A DNA stretch of 64,000 nucleotides. It comes from CAVSUR01 sp963731285. Lineage in GTDB: Bacteria; Actinomycetota; Actinomycetes; Streptosporangiales; Streptosporangiaceae. Each line of letters starts with the position of its first letter. Positions within the stretch are counted from its first letter, which is position 1. The position numbers and the translations under genes are program-made. Below, in pieces: positions 53,248 to 62,591 of the stretch. Below the pieces are notes generated by a model that worked only from the letters and a program-made list of their open reading frames with translations, was not told where the DNA came from and did no database searches. Where the stretch lies: NCBI GenBank assembly GCA_963731285.1, contig CAVSUR010000016.1, positions 36,194 to 100,193 of the forward strand, given 5' to 3'.

Positions 53248-54237
53248 TCAGCTGGTCGCGCTCTGCGTCGGCAGTGCCGGTACTTCCTCGCCAAGGAGCT
53301 GGCCGACCACCCGGATCATGGTGGATGCGGCTGGGTGAAGTGGTATGCCAGAGCTGACCGTGGCACGGATACCGCGCCTGAGGAGTGTGGCCATGGCCTG
53401 GCGGGTAACTTGGCGGTTTAGCTCGTTCGTATTGCGCGCGTTGATTCCCTCGCTGACCGCCATCATCGTGGAGACCGGAAGGCGGACCCGGAAGGGACGT
53501 TCTGGTGCTTCGGTTCGCCACTGTGCTGAGAGATCGGAAAGGACCAGGTACGTGCTGGTGTATTCGTCCAGGATCTCTCTGGCCTTCGTTTCCGCTGCCG
53601 GCCGGGCCAGTCCCATCCGGCGCAGCAAGGCGGGCATCTGCCGGACCGCGTCATCGGGGCTGGTCGCCTCGGCCATGGCGGTGAAAGCGATGACCGCGAC
53701 CGCTGAGAGCAGCGGTTCGGGCAGCGGGCATGCTCCCATGTCGCTGACTGCGGCCGGCCGCGGCTCGGCAAGCAAGCGTTTACGGGTCTTCGCGCCCGCG
53801 CCCATGCTTATCAGGGCCGACTCGACGATGAAGCTGGCCTCCCTGGGCATCGAACCATCAGGTGCGGTGGCAGCGGCTCCAAGGATCCGGCAGACGCTCC
53901 GGGCAACCTCGCGTTGCCCACTGCGGTCCTGGAGCCGGCGCAGGCCCTCCGTCGCTCCGGTCACGAGCAGGTAGGCGAGCGTACCGCCGAGGAGGGCGCC
54001 GGCCCTTACGGTCACCTCTTCTCGGGTTTGCCGGGACGGCGACGCGCCGATCCGCCGCTGGAGCCACGTCCGGTGGGCCTCGTTCCAGCGCTGGGCGGCG
54101 ATGGCCGTCACCAGCGCCCCGCCGGCCGCCGCTAGCTCGGCGGCATCCTCTTGCGAGCGGGCGGCGCCGACCGGGTAAGCGGGCAACCGGTCATCTGCGC
54201 TGTCAGTGTGGCCTTCGCCTGGAGAAATCGCTTCCAC
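53248..54237 (-). CDS. Hypothetical protein, unknown family
   Basis: A 329-residue protein from GTG 54237, MEAISPGEGHTDSADD, mostly helical. A Gly/Ala-rich hydrophobic stretch (AGALLGGTLAYLLVTGATEG) lies at about residues 79-98, and KTRKRLLAEPRPA near 150. The C-terminal part reads PVSTMMAVSEGINARNTNEL and VSSGIPLHPAASTMIRVVGQ. I recognise no domain. Codon use is somewhat less GC-biased than in core genes, which fits an accessory origin. No coupled neighbour. Confidence 0.6.
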   Translation of the reverse strand: MEAISPGEGHTDSADDRLPAYPVGAARSQEDAAELAAAGGALVTAIAAQRWNEAHRTWLQRRIGASPSRQTREEVTVRAGALLGGTLAYLLVTGATEGLRRLQDRSGQREVARSVCRILGAAATAPDGSMPREASFIVESALISMGAGAKTRKRLLAEPRPAAVSDMGACPLPEPLLSAVAVIAFTAMAEATSPDDAVRQMPALLRRMGLARPAAETKAREILDEYTSTYLVLSDLSAQWRTEAPERPFRVRLPVSTMMAVSEGINARNTNELNRQVTRQAMATLLRRGIRATVSSGIPLHPAASTMIRVVGQLLGEEVPALPTQSATS

Positions 54238-54447
54238 TCAGGGCCCCCTAGCCGAAGATTTCGCATTCCTTGCCAGGATCTACCCGCCGCTCATGCACTC
54301 ATGACGCTTCTGCGTGGCAGTGCGCGCCCGGCGCGGGCACGTCGAGGGCCCGGTTGCGGTCGAAGAAGCCGGTCGGCTTGAGCATGCGGAACACAAGGGC
54401 CGGGAATCACGGCACCCCGATCGTCCCGGCGTGTAGCCGTGAGTGCG

Positions 54448-55203
54448 TCAGGAACCCGAGGCCCCGGCCGGGTCGAGGACGTCGAGGTCGCGCACGGTGT
54501 ACCGATGGTGCTCCCACTCCTCGTTGAGGAGGACGTGGAGGCACTGGAGAACAGAGTGCTCGCCAGTGGGGTGGCCGGGAAAGTCAGGGGCCGCGCGGAC
54601 CTCGGCGAGCCCAGCATCCGTGAGGTTCTCGAGTGTCTCACGCACCGCCTGCTGGTGGTGGCGCCGTACCGGCATGACCTCCTCGAGGCTCGGCGAGGCC
54701 GATGTGTCCACGCCAACCGCATGCGTGAACTCCGGACCGGCACCCGACCAGGGCAGGCCCCATGGGTGATACGGCCTCGGGTCCAGCCTGACAGCTCGGA
54801 ACAGCCAGCAATCGGTCGCGAAGACCAGGTGCCGCAGCGTCTCAACGATGCTCCACTCGCCACCGACCCGCTCGCGCTGGACGGCTTCGGGCAAGCGCAG
54901 CGCCCGCCCGGTCGTTGCAGCCCACAGCCGCTCGACCATCGACCACGCCTCGCGCAGCCCGGCGACATCACTTGCGCGGAGCCTCACCCGATCCGGGTAA
55001 AGGCGGTCGAGCTCAGCCCGGACCAGAGGCTCAACCTCGACCCCATTCAGCCTCAGTCCCTCGATATCTCCAGAGATGTCAGCGCCCATGAGATAGGTCT
55101 CGGTCAGCCTGGCACCTTCCAGGTTGGTGCCGTGCATGTGCACGCCCGACAGATCGAGATCGTCCACCCGGCTTCCCTGGGGAAACTGGGGCTCCTTTGG
55201 CAT
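54448..55203 (-). CDS. DinB-superfamily protein with pentapeptide-like N terminus
   Basis: A 251-residue protein. Residues about 10-50 have a pentapeptide-like pattern (VDDLDLSGVHMHGTNLEGAR). The rest is a DinB-type four-helix domain: RERVGGEWSIVETLRHLVFA with the first metal His, and LLNEEWEHHRYTVRDLDVL with a C-terminal His pair. DinB-like proteins bind a divalent metal; some are thiol-dependent (mycothiol) transferases in actinomycetes. The combination with pentapeptide repeats recurs in actinomycetes, in my recollection. ATG 55203 is followed by a normal N terminus; no strong ribosome binding site. Confidence 0.82.
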   Translation of the reverse strand: MPKEPQFPQGSRVDDLDLSGVHMHGTNLEGARLTETYLMGADISGDIEGLRLNGVEVEPLVRAELDRLYPDRVRLRASDVAGLREAWSMVERLWAATTGRALRLPEAVQRERVGGEWSIVETLRHLVFATDCWLFRAVRLDPRPYHPWGLPWSGAGPEFTHAVGVDTSASPSLEEVMPVRRHHQQAVRETLENLTDAGLAEVRAAPDFPGHPTGEHSVLQCLHVLLNEEWEHHRYTVRDLDVLDPAGASGS

Positions 55204-55503
55204 CGCTCCTCCGCTAGTGCCGACGCTTAACAGACCAATCTATGCGCGACAGATCCCAACTGCTTCCCGTGCCCCGGTTCAGCAACAGCTCGCTCGCATC
55301 GGCGAACAGCTACGGCCGAGACAGCCGGGCACCGGCCAGCCCCAAACCCAGGATCCAGTCGCGCAGCACCCGAACAGCCCGGCCCGCGAACACGGCCGCG
55401 CCCAGCGTTGAAGCTCAGTCTGGACGGTGCGAGGGTCCTGTTACCAGCGTCGTGAGCAGGCCGCGCATATCGGCGGGAGTGCGCGTCTGACCTCTGGCAA
55501 GCG
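55204..55503. other. Intergenic region, no feature seen
   Basis: Three hundred bases between the divergent DinB-like and small hypothetical genes. I see no gene, repeat or clear promoter in it. Confidence 0.4.
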
Positions 55504-55791
55504 GTGATTACGTCACGTGACGCGACCGGCTCTAGGTTCCCGAGCGCCGACTCGGGCGGGCTGATAGCCGTGGGCTCTGTGGTGCGGGTGGCCCGGACTA
55601 GCCCATATGGCGTCCCGGACGGCGTCACCGGTGCCGTGATCGCCGTGGGCCGCCGCGGCGAGGGCTCGGGCCGGCCGTCAGCGCCGCTCTGGTTAGTCGG
55701 CATGCCCGGGTCTAGCGCCGAACTTCTGGCGTGGGCCGGTATAGGCGCGGACCACATCGCCGCCGCCCAGGAGCTCACCGGCAAGTGGTGA
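55504..55791 (+). CDS. Small hypothetical protein
   Basis: A 95-residue frame from GTG 55504. The C-terminal two thirds look protein-like: GGLIAVGSVVRVARTSPYGV, AVIAVGRRGEGSG and PLWLVGMPGSSAELLAWAGI, suggesting a small beta-rich (SH3-like) fold. No family recognised. It lies 115 bases left of the composite IS region, so its downstream context has been altered by insertion. Confidence 0.4.
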   Translation: MITSRDATGSRFPSADSGGLIAVGSVVRVARTSPYGVPDGVTGAVIAVGRRGEGSGRPSAPLWLVGMPGSSAELLAWAGIGADHIAAAQELTGKW

Positions 55792-55973
55792 CCCCGGGGA
55801 CCTCGACGCGCAGATCGACCTGTTCGGAGCCATGCGACAGCGTTCCCACCAGACAGAGGCAGGCGAGCAGAACGGCGGGTCGGCGCGCGCTATCGGGCGG
55901 AGGTTTCTAACCTCGGCCTTTCGCGTGGTTAATGGCTGAGGTGCGTCGGTTAAGCAAAAAGTGCCTTTGAGCT

Positions 55974-57659
55974 GCAATGCCGGTGAGTTAAGGCGTTTGC
56001 GCTGGTGAGGGACGCGAGCCGACGCGGGAGCTGCCTGCCCCGGGCTGGTATCGCGATTTGGTGACGGCCGGTGCGTCGCGGCCTTTATGCAACGAAGTCC
56101 CCGATAGGACTGCGTTCGACCAAGATCGCATTCGCCTGCCGAGGAACTCCGTTGCCCGCTCAGTGTGTCATGCCCGTGCTGCCGCTTATCACCGATGGCG
56201 GTCCGGGGCTGCCGGTTCAGGATCGTGCCGTTGATCAGCTGTGCCCGGTCGGGCTGGGGGTGCTGACCGGGGAGATCAGCCCGGGCCTGGTGGACGAGGT
56301 GATCGAGCTCGCCGGGTGCCGTGAGAAGCGGCGCCGGCTGCTGCCAGCCCGGACGGTGGTGTACTTCGTGCTGGGACTGTGCCTGTTCAGCGGCGCGGAC
56401 AGCATGGGGCCGCCGGGGTACCGGTCGGTGATGCGCTGGCTGACGAACGGGCTGCGGCACCTGGATGGCGTGGGCCTGCCGACCAGTTCGGCGCTGACCA
56501 GGGCCAGGCAGCGGCTGGGAGCCAGGCCGCTTGAGCTGCTGTTCGGCCTGCGCTGCGGGCCGCTGGCCGCGGCGGGGACGCCCGGTGCGTTCGCGTTCGG
56601 GCTGCGGCTGGTGGCCTGGGACGGGACCGGGATAGACGCAGCCGATACCCCGGCCAACGCCGCGGAGTTTGGCGGGGTTCAGGGCGGCGGCCCGCAGCTG
56701 CGGCTCCTGGCCCTGATCGAGTGCGGCACTCATGCCCTGGTCGGCGCGGTCTTCGACGGCGTGGCCAGGGCGAGTGAGCAGAAGCTTGCCCGGCGTCTGC
56801 TGCGTGCGCTCGGTCCCGGGATGCTGCTGCTGGCCGACCGTAACTTCGCCAGCTGGGAGCTATGGGGGCTGGCCGCCGGAACCGGTGCTGACCTGGCCTG
56901 GCGGATCAAGAAGAACCTGGTGTTCCCGCCATTGACAGTGCTGCCGGACGGGTCGTTCCTGTCGGTCATGCCGTCGCCGGCGGAGAACGTCCGCCTCGGC
57001 CAGGCCCGCGCCGCCGGCCGGACCCCGCCCGGGCCGCCCGAGGGCCACGTCGTCCGGATTATCGAGTACACGGTCACCGTCCGCGCGGCTGGCGGCGCCA
57101 CCAGGATCGAGCTGTTCCGCCTGGCCACCACCTTGCTGGATCACCAGCGGGCGCCAGCCGCCGAGCTCGCCGCCCTCTACCACGAGCGGTGGGAAAGCGA
57201 AAACGGCTACGCCGAGCTGAAGACCCGGCTCCGCGGCGCCGCCTTCATCCTGCGCTCCCGCTCACCCGAACTGGTCTGCCAGGAACTGTTCGCGTTCCTC
57301 ACCGTCTACCAGGCCCTGTGCGCCCTGGAAGCCGAAGCCGCGCGGCAGGCCGGCATCGATCCTGACCGGATCTCCTTCACGGTGACCGTCCGTGTCGCCC
57401 GCGACCACGCCGCCAGCCACGCCATCATCACCCCGCGCAGCCTGGAACTGGCACGCCATCAGGCCATCGGCGATCTGCTCGGCGACATCCTCCCCCGAAG
57501 GCGGGACCGCCAATACGAACGCGTCAGGAAACAACCGAAAAACAACTTCCCGCCAGTGAAACGAGGCCAGGAAAGGCCACCCAGCCAGGTCACCTACAAG
57601 ATCCAAGTCACCCGGAAAGCATCCTCACCAGCGCAAACGCCTTAACTCACCGGCATTGC
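55974..57659. mobile_element. IS4-family insertion sequence with perfect 37-bp inverted repeats and 8-bp target duplication
   Basis: Left repeat 55974-56010 begins GCAATGCCGGTGAGTTAAGG; the right repeat 57623-57659 is its exact reverse complement over 37 bases. The octamer TTTGAGCT flanks both sides (55966-55973 and 57660-57667), which is the target duplication. The element is 1,686 bp and carries one transposase. Perfect repeats and duplication show recent transposition into the IS1380 leader. Confidence 0.95.
56170..57645 (+). CDS. IS4-family transposase
   Basis: A 491-residue DDE transposase from ATG 56170 (MPVLPLITDGGPG); an in-frame start at 56071 is possible. The N-terminal IS4 domain (VIELAGCREKRRRLLPARTV) is followed by the catalytic Asp residues in LVAWDGTGIDAAD and LLLADRNFASWE. 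The Glu lies in YHERWESENGYAELK, which fits the IS4 signature Y-x2-R-x3-E-x6-K exactly. The reading frame is intact over its full length and ends inside the right terminal repeat, so the element is probably still active. Confidence 0.95.
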   Translation: MPVLPLITDGGPGLPVQDRAVDQLCPVGLGVLTGEISPGLVDEVIELAGCREKRRRLLPARTVVYFVLGLCLFSGADSMGPPGYRSVMRWLTNGLRHLDGVGLPTSSALTRARQRLGARPLELLFGLRCGPLAAAGTPGAFAFGLRLVAWDGTGIDAADTPANAAEFGGVQGGGPQLRLLALIECGTHALVGAVFDGVARASEQKLARRLLRALGPGMLLLADRNFASWELWGLAAGTGADLAWRIKKNLVFPPLTVLPDGSFLSVMPSPAENVRLGQARAAGRTPPGPPEGHVVRIIEYTVTVRAAGGATRIELFRLATTLLDHQRAPAAELAALYHERWESENGYAELKTRLRGAAFILRSRSPELVCQELFAFLTVYQALCALEAEAARQAGIDPDRISFTVTVRVARDHAASHAIITPRSLELARHQAIGDLLGDILPRRRDRQYERVRKQPKNNFPPVKRGQERPPSQVTYKIQVTRKASSPAQTP

Positions 57660-57723
57660 TTTGAGCTGGGAGGATAGGGCTTGTCTAGGGTCCTGTCCGC
57701 ACTCAGCCGAAGGCACTTTTCAC

Positions 57724-59094
57724 ATGCAGAATACAGCCCGCCGCCCGAAGATCACGGTGTCCGACGACGGATCGGGGATCGTGTCCCATGCGGGCGCGTT
57801 GCTGCTGACTGAAACAGCACGGATCACCGGGCTGCAGGCCAGCTTGTCGGCCGGGCTGGGCCGGTGGCGTCCCTCTCGGGCGGTGCATGATCCCGGCAAG
57901 ACCGTGCTGGACCTGGCTGTGGCCGTCGCGTTAGGCGGGGACTGCCTGGCCGATGCCGGGGTGCTGCGCGCCGAGCCGGGGCTGTTCGGGCCGGTGGCCT
58001 CTGACCCGGTGATCTCCCGGCTGATCGCCCGGCTGGCCGCGGACGCGCCGGCTGCGCTGGCGGCGATCGGGACAGCGCGCTCCGCCGCACGCGAACGTGC
58101 GTGGCAGCTGGCCGGGGCCGCGGCCCCGGGCGCGGACGGCGGCCTGATCCCGGTGGACATCGACGCCACCATCGTGATCTCGCATTCGGATAAGCAGCAG
58201 GCCGCTCCGACGTGGAAGAAAACCTATGGCTTCCACCCGCTGACGGTGTTCGCCGATCACGGAAGCGACGGGTCCGGGGAACCGCTGGCCATCATGCTGC
58301 GCCCCGGCAACGCCGGATCGAACACGGCCGCCGACCACATCGCCGCGACCAGGCTCGCCCTGGCGCAGCTGCCGAAGGCGACGCGGCGGCGGGTGCTGAT
58401 CCGGGCGGACTCCGGCGGCGGCACCCATGAATTCCTGGCCTGGCTCGCGAAGCCGGGACGGCGGCTGGCCTACTCGGTCGGGTTCACCATGACCGACGAC
58501 GTGCAGGACGCCATCGGCAAGGTCCCCGCCCGGGCGTGGAGTCCCGCTTACGACGGCGACGGGCAGGTCCGCGACGGCGCGTGGGTCGCCGAGCTCACCG
58601 GCCTGCTGGACCTGTCGTCCTGGCCGGCCGGGATGCGGGTCATCGTCCGCAAGGAACGCCCGCACCCGGGCGCGCAGCTGCGGTTCACCGACCTCGGCGG
58701 TCACCGGTTCACCTGCTTCGCGACCTCGGCCCGGACCGGTCAGCTCGCTGACCTGGAACTGCGGCACCGCCGCCGCGCCCGTTGCGAGGACCGGATCCGC
58801 AATGCCAAGGACACCGGGCTGCGGAACCTGCCGCTGCACGGCTACGACCAGAACCAGCTCTGGTGCCAGATCGTCGCGCTGGCCTGCGACCTGCTGGCCT
58901 GGATGACGATGCTCGCCCTGCCCGGCACCGCCCGCCGCTGGGAACCCAGACGGCTCAGGCTGCGGCTGCTGTCAGCTGCCGGGCGGATAGTCCGCGGCGG
59001 ACGCCGCCTCCGCCTGCGCCTCGCGGCCCGATGGCCATGGTCCCGCAACATAGCCGCTGCCATCAGCCACCTTCAGGCCCTGGCACCTGGCTAA
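57724..59094 (+). CDS. IS1380-family transposase
   Basis: A 456-residue DDE transposase starting at ATG 57724 (MQNTARRPKITVSDDGSG). Catalytic residues lie in VDIDATIVISHSDKQQ (Asp), VLIRADSGGGTHEFLAWL (Asp) and ARCEDRIRNAKDTGLRNLPL (Glu), the last being a strong IS1380 signature. The C terminus is Arg-rich with a Trp-Pro-Trp motif. The frame is intact, but the nested IS4 element separates it from the left end of its own IS. Transcription may come from the IS4 element. Confidence 0.94.
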   Translation: MQNTARRPKITVSDDGSGIVSHAGALLLTETARITGLQASLSAGLGRWRPSRAVHDPGKTVLDLAVAVALGGDCLADAGVLRAEPGLFGPVASDPVISRLIARLAADAPAALAAIGTARSAARERAWQLAGAAAPGADGGLIPVDIDATIVISHSDKQQAAPTWKKTYGFHPLTVFADHGSDGSGEPLAIMLRPGNAGSNTAADHIAATRLALAQLPKATRRRVLIRADSGGGTHEFLAWLAKPGRRLAYSVGFTMTDDVQDAIGKVPARAWSPAYDGDGQVRDGAWVAELTGLLDLSSWPAGMRVIVRKERPHPGAQLRFTDLGGHRFTCFATSARTGQLADLELRHRRRARCEDRIRNAKDTGLRNLPLHGYDQNQLWCQIVALACDLLAWMTMLALPGTARRWEPRRLRLRLLSAAGRIVRGGRRLRLRLAARWPWSRNIAAAISHLQALAPG

Positions 59095-59332
59095 CCAGGC
59101 CACCGCTGTCCAGACGACCAGGAAGGAGAAATCACAGGGGCCCGTGGAACCCCGCCCACCCGGCGCGACAACCGGGCCGCCAGCCACGGCCAGCCCCAGA
59201 AAACAGCGAGCCAGCCGAGAGCTCAGGCCAGCAACCCAAGATCAAGAAAGATTGAGGCTAACGCTCTGCAATCAGCCGGCCGATAATCGGGCGTTCCGGC
59301 CGGCCCGGCGCACCGGCGAGCCCGCCGGGCCG

Positions 59333-60096
59333 TCACCGGGCGAGGCGGCCCGCGGCGAGCACCCTGGTGTCGCTGAGCAGCCAGCACGACAGCTGGGCCG
59401 GGCTATCCCGGCTGCTCACCAGCTGCGGATGATGCCCGGCCAGGATCGGCCGCGGGTACTCCAGCTCAGCCTCGGCGGGCAGCCAGCCCAGCTCGGTCAG
59501 CAGGTCCTCGACCGCGGCCCAGTGCACGGCATTGTTGACGTGGCCGGCGGTGTCGAAGTCGGCGCCCCGCAGCGGCCACGGGCGGCCCGGCGGCTCGCGC
59601 CCGGCCGGCCCGCGGCGGTCCGGGCAGCGAGAGCCGGGCCGATACCGCCCGCCCGCCGGTGGCAGGCCCGTAGATGCGATGAAACTTCGGGCCGAGCGCG
59701 CTGGGCCGTCCGTCGGCTCGCCCCACGGCCGCCCACACCGCGGTGGCCTGCATCAGGTCAGCGCCGGACCTGCTCACGGTGGTGGTCCGCTCGGCCCAGC
59801 GCGGCCCGGTGGCCGAGCAGAACGTGGCCAGCGTCAGCGGGTCGCCCAGGACCGGGTAGCCGGGCAATCCGCACCGTGACCCGCCGCATCAGCCACACGT
59901 ACGGCTGCTGCCAGCCCGAGTCAGTGACATCGTCCTCGGCCACTTCCTGCAGGTATCGCGCCAGCGTGTCGAACCGCAGCCGTCCGTCCGGGGCCACCTC
60001 AGTGCTGCGGACCGCCCTGGCCGCGGTGAACACCCGGCCCTGCGCGGGACGCGGCGTGAACGCCGGGGCGGGCGCGGGCGACGGCTGGCTGCGCAT
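59333..60096 (-). CDS. Acyl-ACP thioesterase family protein, multiply frameshifted
   Basis: Fragments in three frames form one hotdog-fold thioesterase. The N terminus reads RVFTAARAVRSTEVAPDGRL, RFDTLARYLQEVAEDDVTDS and YVWLMRRVTVRIARL. After a change near 59860 come YPVLGDPLTLATFCSATGP, RWAERTTTVSRSGADLMQAT and GPKFHRIYGP. Near 59600-59520 the frame changes again to read GADFDTAGHVNNAVHWAAVE and LLTELGWLPAEAELEYPRPI. The second half carries the Asn-containing HVNN motif of acyl-ACP thioesterases, which release free fatty acids from ACP. It is divergent from lipA. Breaks are single-base type. Confidence 0.82.
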
Positions 60097-60214
60097 GCGG
60101 CTCCGTTCAGCGGGGCAACCGGGACTTCCGGCATTGTGCCCGACCCCCGTGCGCCGCGGCCGCCAGGCCGGGCGCGGCGGTCACGACCCGCCTGCCGCCG
60201 TTTAGGCTAGGGGC

Positions 60215-61184
60215 GTGGTACTCGCACCCGAAGGACGCCGCATGCTGCGCCTCGAGGCCCGCAACAGCCAGACCCCGATCGAGCGCAAGCCGCCGTGGAT
60301 CAAGACCCGGCTGCGGACCGGGCCGGAGTACACCGAGCTGAAGAACCTGGTCCGCCGCGAGGGCCTGCACACGGTCTGCGAGGAGGCGGGCTGCCCGAAC
60401 ATCTTCGAATGCTGGGAGGACCGCGAGGCCACGTTCCTGATCGGCGGCGACCAGTGCACCCGGCGCTGCGACTTCTGCCAGATCGCCACCGGCAAGCCCG
60501 AACCGCTGGACACCGACGAGCCGCGCCGGGTGGCCGAGTCGGTGGCGGCGATGGGGCTGCGGTACGCGACGGTCACCGGGGTGGCCCGCGACGACCTGGC
60601 CGACGGCGGGGCCTGGCTGTACGCGCAGACCGCGCGGAGATCCACCCGGCGGTGCCCGGCTGCGGCGTCGAACTGCTGATCCCCGACTTCAACGCCGGCC
60701 CGGAGCAGCTGGCCGAGGTGTTCGCGGCCCGCCCCGAGGTGCTGGCGCACAACATCGAGACCGTGCCGCGGATCTTCCGGCGGATCCGGCCCGGGTTCCG
60801 CTACGAGCGGTCGCTGGAGGTGCTCAGCGCCGGCCCGCGCGGCCGGGCTGATCACCAAGTCCAACCTGATCCTCGGCCTGGGCGAGGAGCGCGCGAGATC
60901 AGCCAGGCCATGGCCGACCTGCGCGGGGCCGGCTGCGAACTGCTGACGATCACCCAGTACCTGCGGCCGTCGGCCCGGCATCACCCGGTGGCGCGGTGGG
61001 TGCCGCCGGAGGAGTTCGACGAGCTGGGCGAGGAGGCGCTGAGCTGGGCTTCGCCGGGGTCATGTCCGGTCCGCTGGTGCGCTCGTCCTACCGGGCCGGC
61101 CTGTACCGCGCGGGCGCGGCTGCCACGCCGAGGCACGGTGCCCGCCGGGAAGCGCCGGGCGTGCTGCGCCGAGTTTCGCGCTGA
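60215..61184 (+). CDS. lipA: Lipoyl synthase, multiply frameshifted
   Basis: A radical-SAM enzyme that inserts two sulfurs into octanoyl groups of lipoate-dependent complexes. Both iron-sulfur sites are present: CEEAGCPNIFEC (auxiliary cluster) and CTRRCDFCQIATGKP (radical-SAM CxxxCxxC). After a break near 60632 the frame reads VPGCGVELLIPDFNAG and VLAHNIETVPRIFRRIRPG; after breaks near 60840-60890 come ISQAMADLRGAGCELLTITQ and RPSARHHPVARWVPPEEF. A last change near 61055 gives GFAGVMSGPLVRSSYRAG. At least four single-base breaks occur. GTG 60215 gives the conserved start (LAPEGRRMLRLEARNS). Followed by DUF4191, as in Streptomyces (from memory). Confidence 0.93.
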
Positions 61185-61212
61185 CGCGCTGGCTGCTCGT
61201 ATCCTCACCTGC

Positions 61213-61922
61213 ATGGTGAATAAGCCCGCCGCGGCGCGGGAAGAAGGCGGCCGCTGACCCGGCCAGCCTCGGCCGCATCAAGCAGATCCGCATGGTCGCG
61301 GGGATCGTCCGCAAGACCAACCCGCGGGCGCTGCCCATCGTGATCGGCACCGCGGTCGCGATCATCGCCGTGTTCGTGGTGGTCGGCCTGCTCACCGGCA
61401 CCTGGCGTCCTGATCCCGCTCGGCGTGCTGGTCGGCCTGCTGGCGGCGATGATCCTGTTCGGCCGGTTCGCGCAGTCCGCGCAGTACGCGGCGATCGCGG
61501 GCCAGCCCGGCGCGGCGGCCGCGATCCTGCAGAGCATGCGCGGCAACTGGACGGTCACCCCGGCGGTGGCGGCCAACCGGAACATGGACGTGGTGCACCG
61601 CGCGTGGGCAGGCCCGGCGTCATCCTGGTCGGCGAGGGATCCCCCAGCCGGCTGCCCAGCCTGCTGGCGGCCGAGAAGAAGCGGATCTCCCGGGTCGCCT
61701 ACGACGTGCCGATCTACGACATCCAGGTCGGCGACGAGGAGGGCCAGGTGCCGATCCGGCGGCTGCAGCGCACATCTGAAGCTGCCGCGCAACCTCAAGG
61801 GCCCGGCGGTCGCCGACCTGAACTTCCGGCTGAAGGCGCTGCCCGCAGAAGCTGCAGATGCCCAAGGGCCCGATGCCAAGGGCGCGGCCGGATGCCCAAG
61901 CCCCCGCGCCCAGGTCCGCTAG
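61213..61922 (+). CDS. DUF4191 family membrane protein, multiply frameshifted
   Basis: A protein of about 235 residues located after lipA in many actinomycetes. Pieces in order are: IRMVAGIVRKTNPRALPIVI, the first TM segment GTAVAIIAVFVVVGLLTGTW, the second PLGVLVGLLAAMILFGRFAQ, then SMRGNWTVTPAVAANRNMDV, PGVILVGEGSPSRLPSLLAA, EKKRISRVAYDVPIYDIQVG and a Lys/Pro-rich tail. Four or more frame changes (about 61250, 61408, 61605, 61775, 61850) are needed, all single-base. The function of the family is unknown; two membrane helices and a cytosolic domain are apparent. Confidence 0.85.
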
Positions 61923-61957
61923 GCGGGGCGCCCGGCTGAGCCTCCGGTAACGCCGGG

Positions 61958-62390
61958 TCAGAGCCGGATGACGATGGTGTTGGCGGCCCGGTCGTGCAGG
62001 CCGCGCAGGTCGCGGTCGAAGACCAGCGGCGGCACGACGGCCAGCAGCAGCAGCGTGCGCACCAGGGCCCAGAGCAGCCCGACCGGCTTGCCGTCCAGCC
62101 GGGCGACCCGGAGCCCGACCAGCCGCTTGCCGAGGGTGAACCCGGTCAGCGCGGTGAGCAGGTAGACCTCGGCGGCGAAGACCACCAGCGTCCAGTACTG
62201 GACGTGGAACAACGGCCACCGCGATGACCGTGCAGACCAGCCAGTCGATAGCAGCGCGCCGAGCCGGCGGCCCATGCCCGCCACCGAGCGGGGGCCGTCC
62301 TCGGGCAGCCCGAACTGCTCGCCGCGGATACTGCGCGGATCCCGGCCGCGGGTGGGCCGCAGCCCGCCGCCCAGCCGGTCTGCTCGTCAC
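61958..62390 (-). CDS. RDD family membrane protein, frameshifted
   Basis: A small RDD-domain protein. The N-terminal region, in a different frame, contains arginine-rich sequence, then MGRRLGALLIDWLVC-like text across a break near 62240 that is the defining Arg-Asp start. The main frame reads WTLVVFAAEVYLLTALTGFT, GKRLVGLRVARLDGKPVGLL and LVFDRDLRGLHDRAANTIVI, the second defining RDD element. Three membrane helices are expected. RDD proteins are poorly understood; some transport cations. It is convergent with the DUF4191 gene and divergent from glnA. Confidence 0.82.
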
Positions 62391-62591
62391 GCCCCCACGG
62401 TATCGGGCCGTCGCGCCGCGGCGACCTGCGAGGGACGGCCAGGGCCGGGCCTGCTCAGCTGCCGCGCGGCAACGCCCAGGCGTAACACGGGTGAAACACC
62501 TGGGACACGGCCTCGGAAACCGCCTCGTCAGCTAGCGTCATCCGGACGCCCGCCCGGGCGGCGGCAGGCCTGGCCAGTCAAGGGAGGGTTG

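Larger units (their letters stand above)
55908..59260. mobile_element. IS1380-family insertion sequence, interrupted by an IS4-family element
   Basis: The transposase at 57724-59094 is IS1380-like. Imperfect terminal repeats are visible: TAACCTCGGCCTTTC at 55908-55922 and GAAAGATTGAGGCTA at 59246-59260 (11 of 15 match as inverted repeats). Without the nested 1.7-kb element this IS would be about 1.66 kb, a normal IS1380 size. The exact ends and target duplication are uncertain. The insertion lies upstream of the transposase gene and separates it from its left end. Confidence 0.7.
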
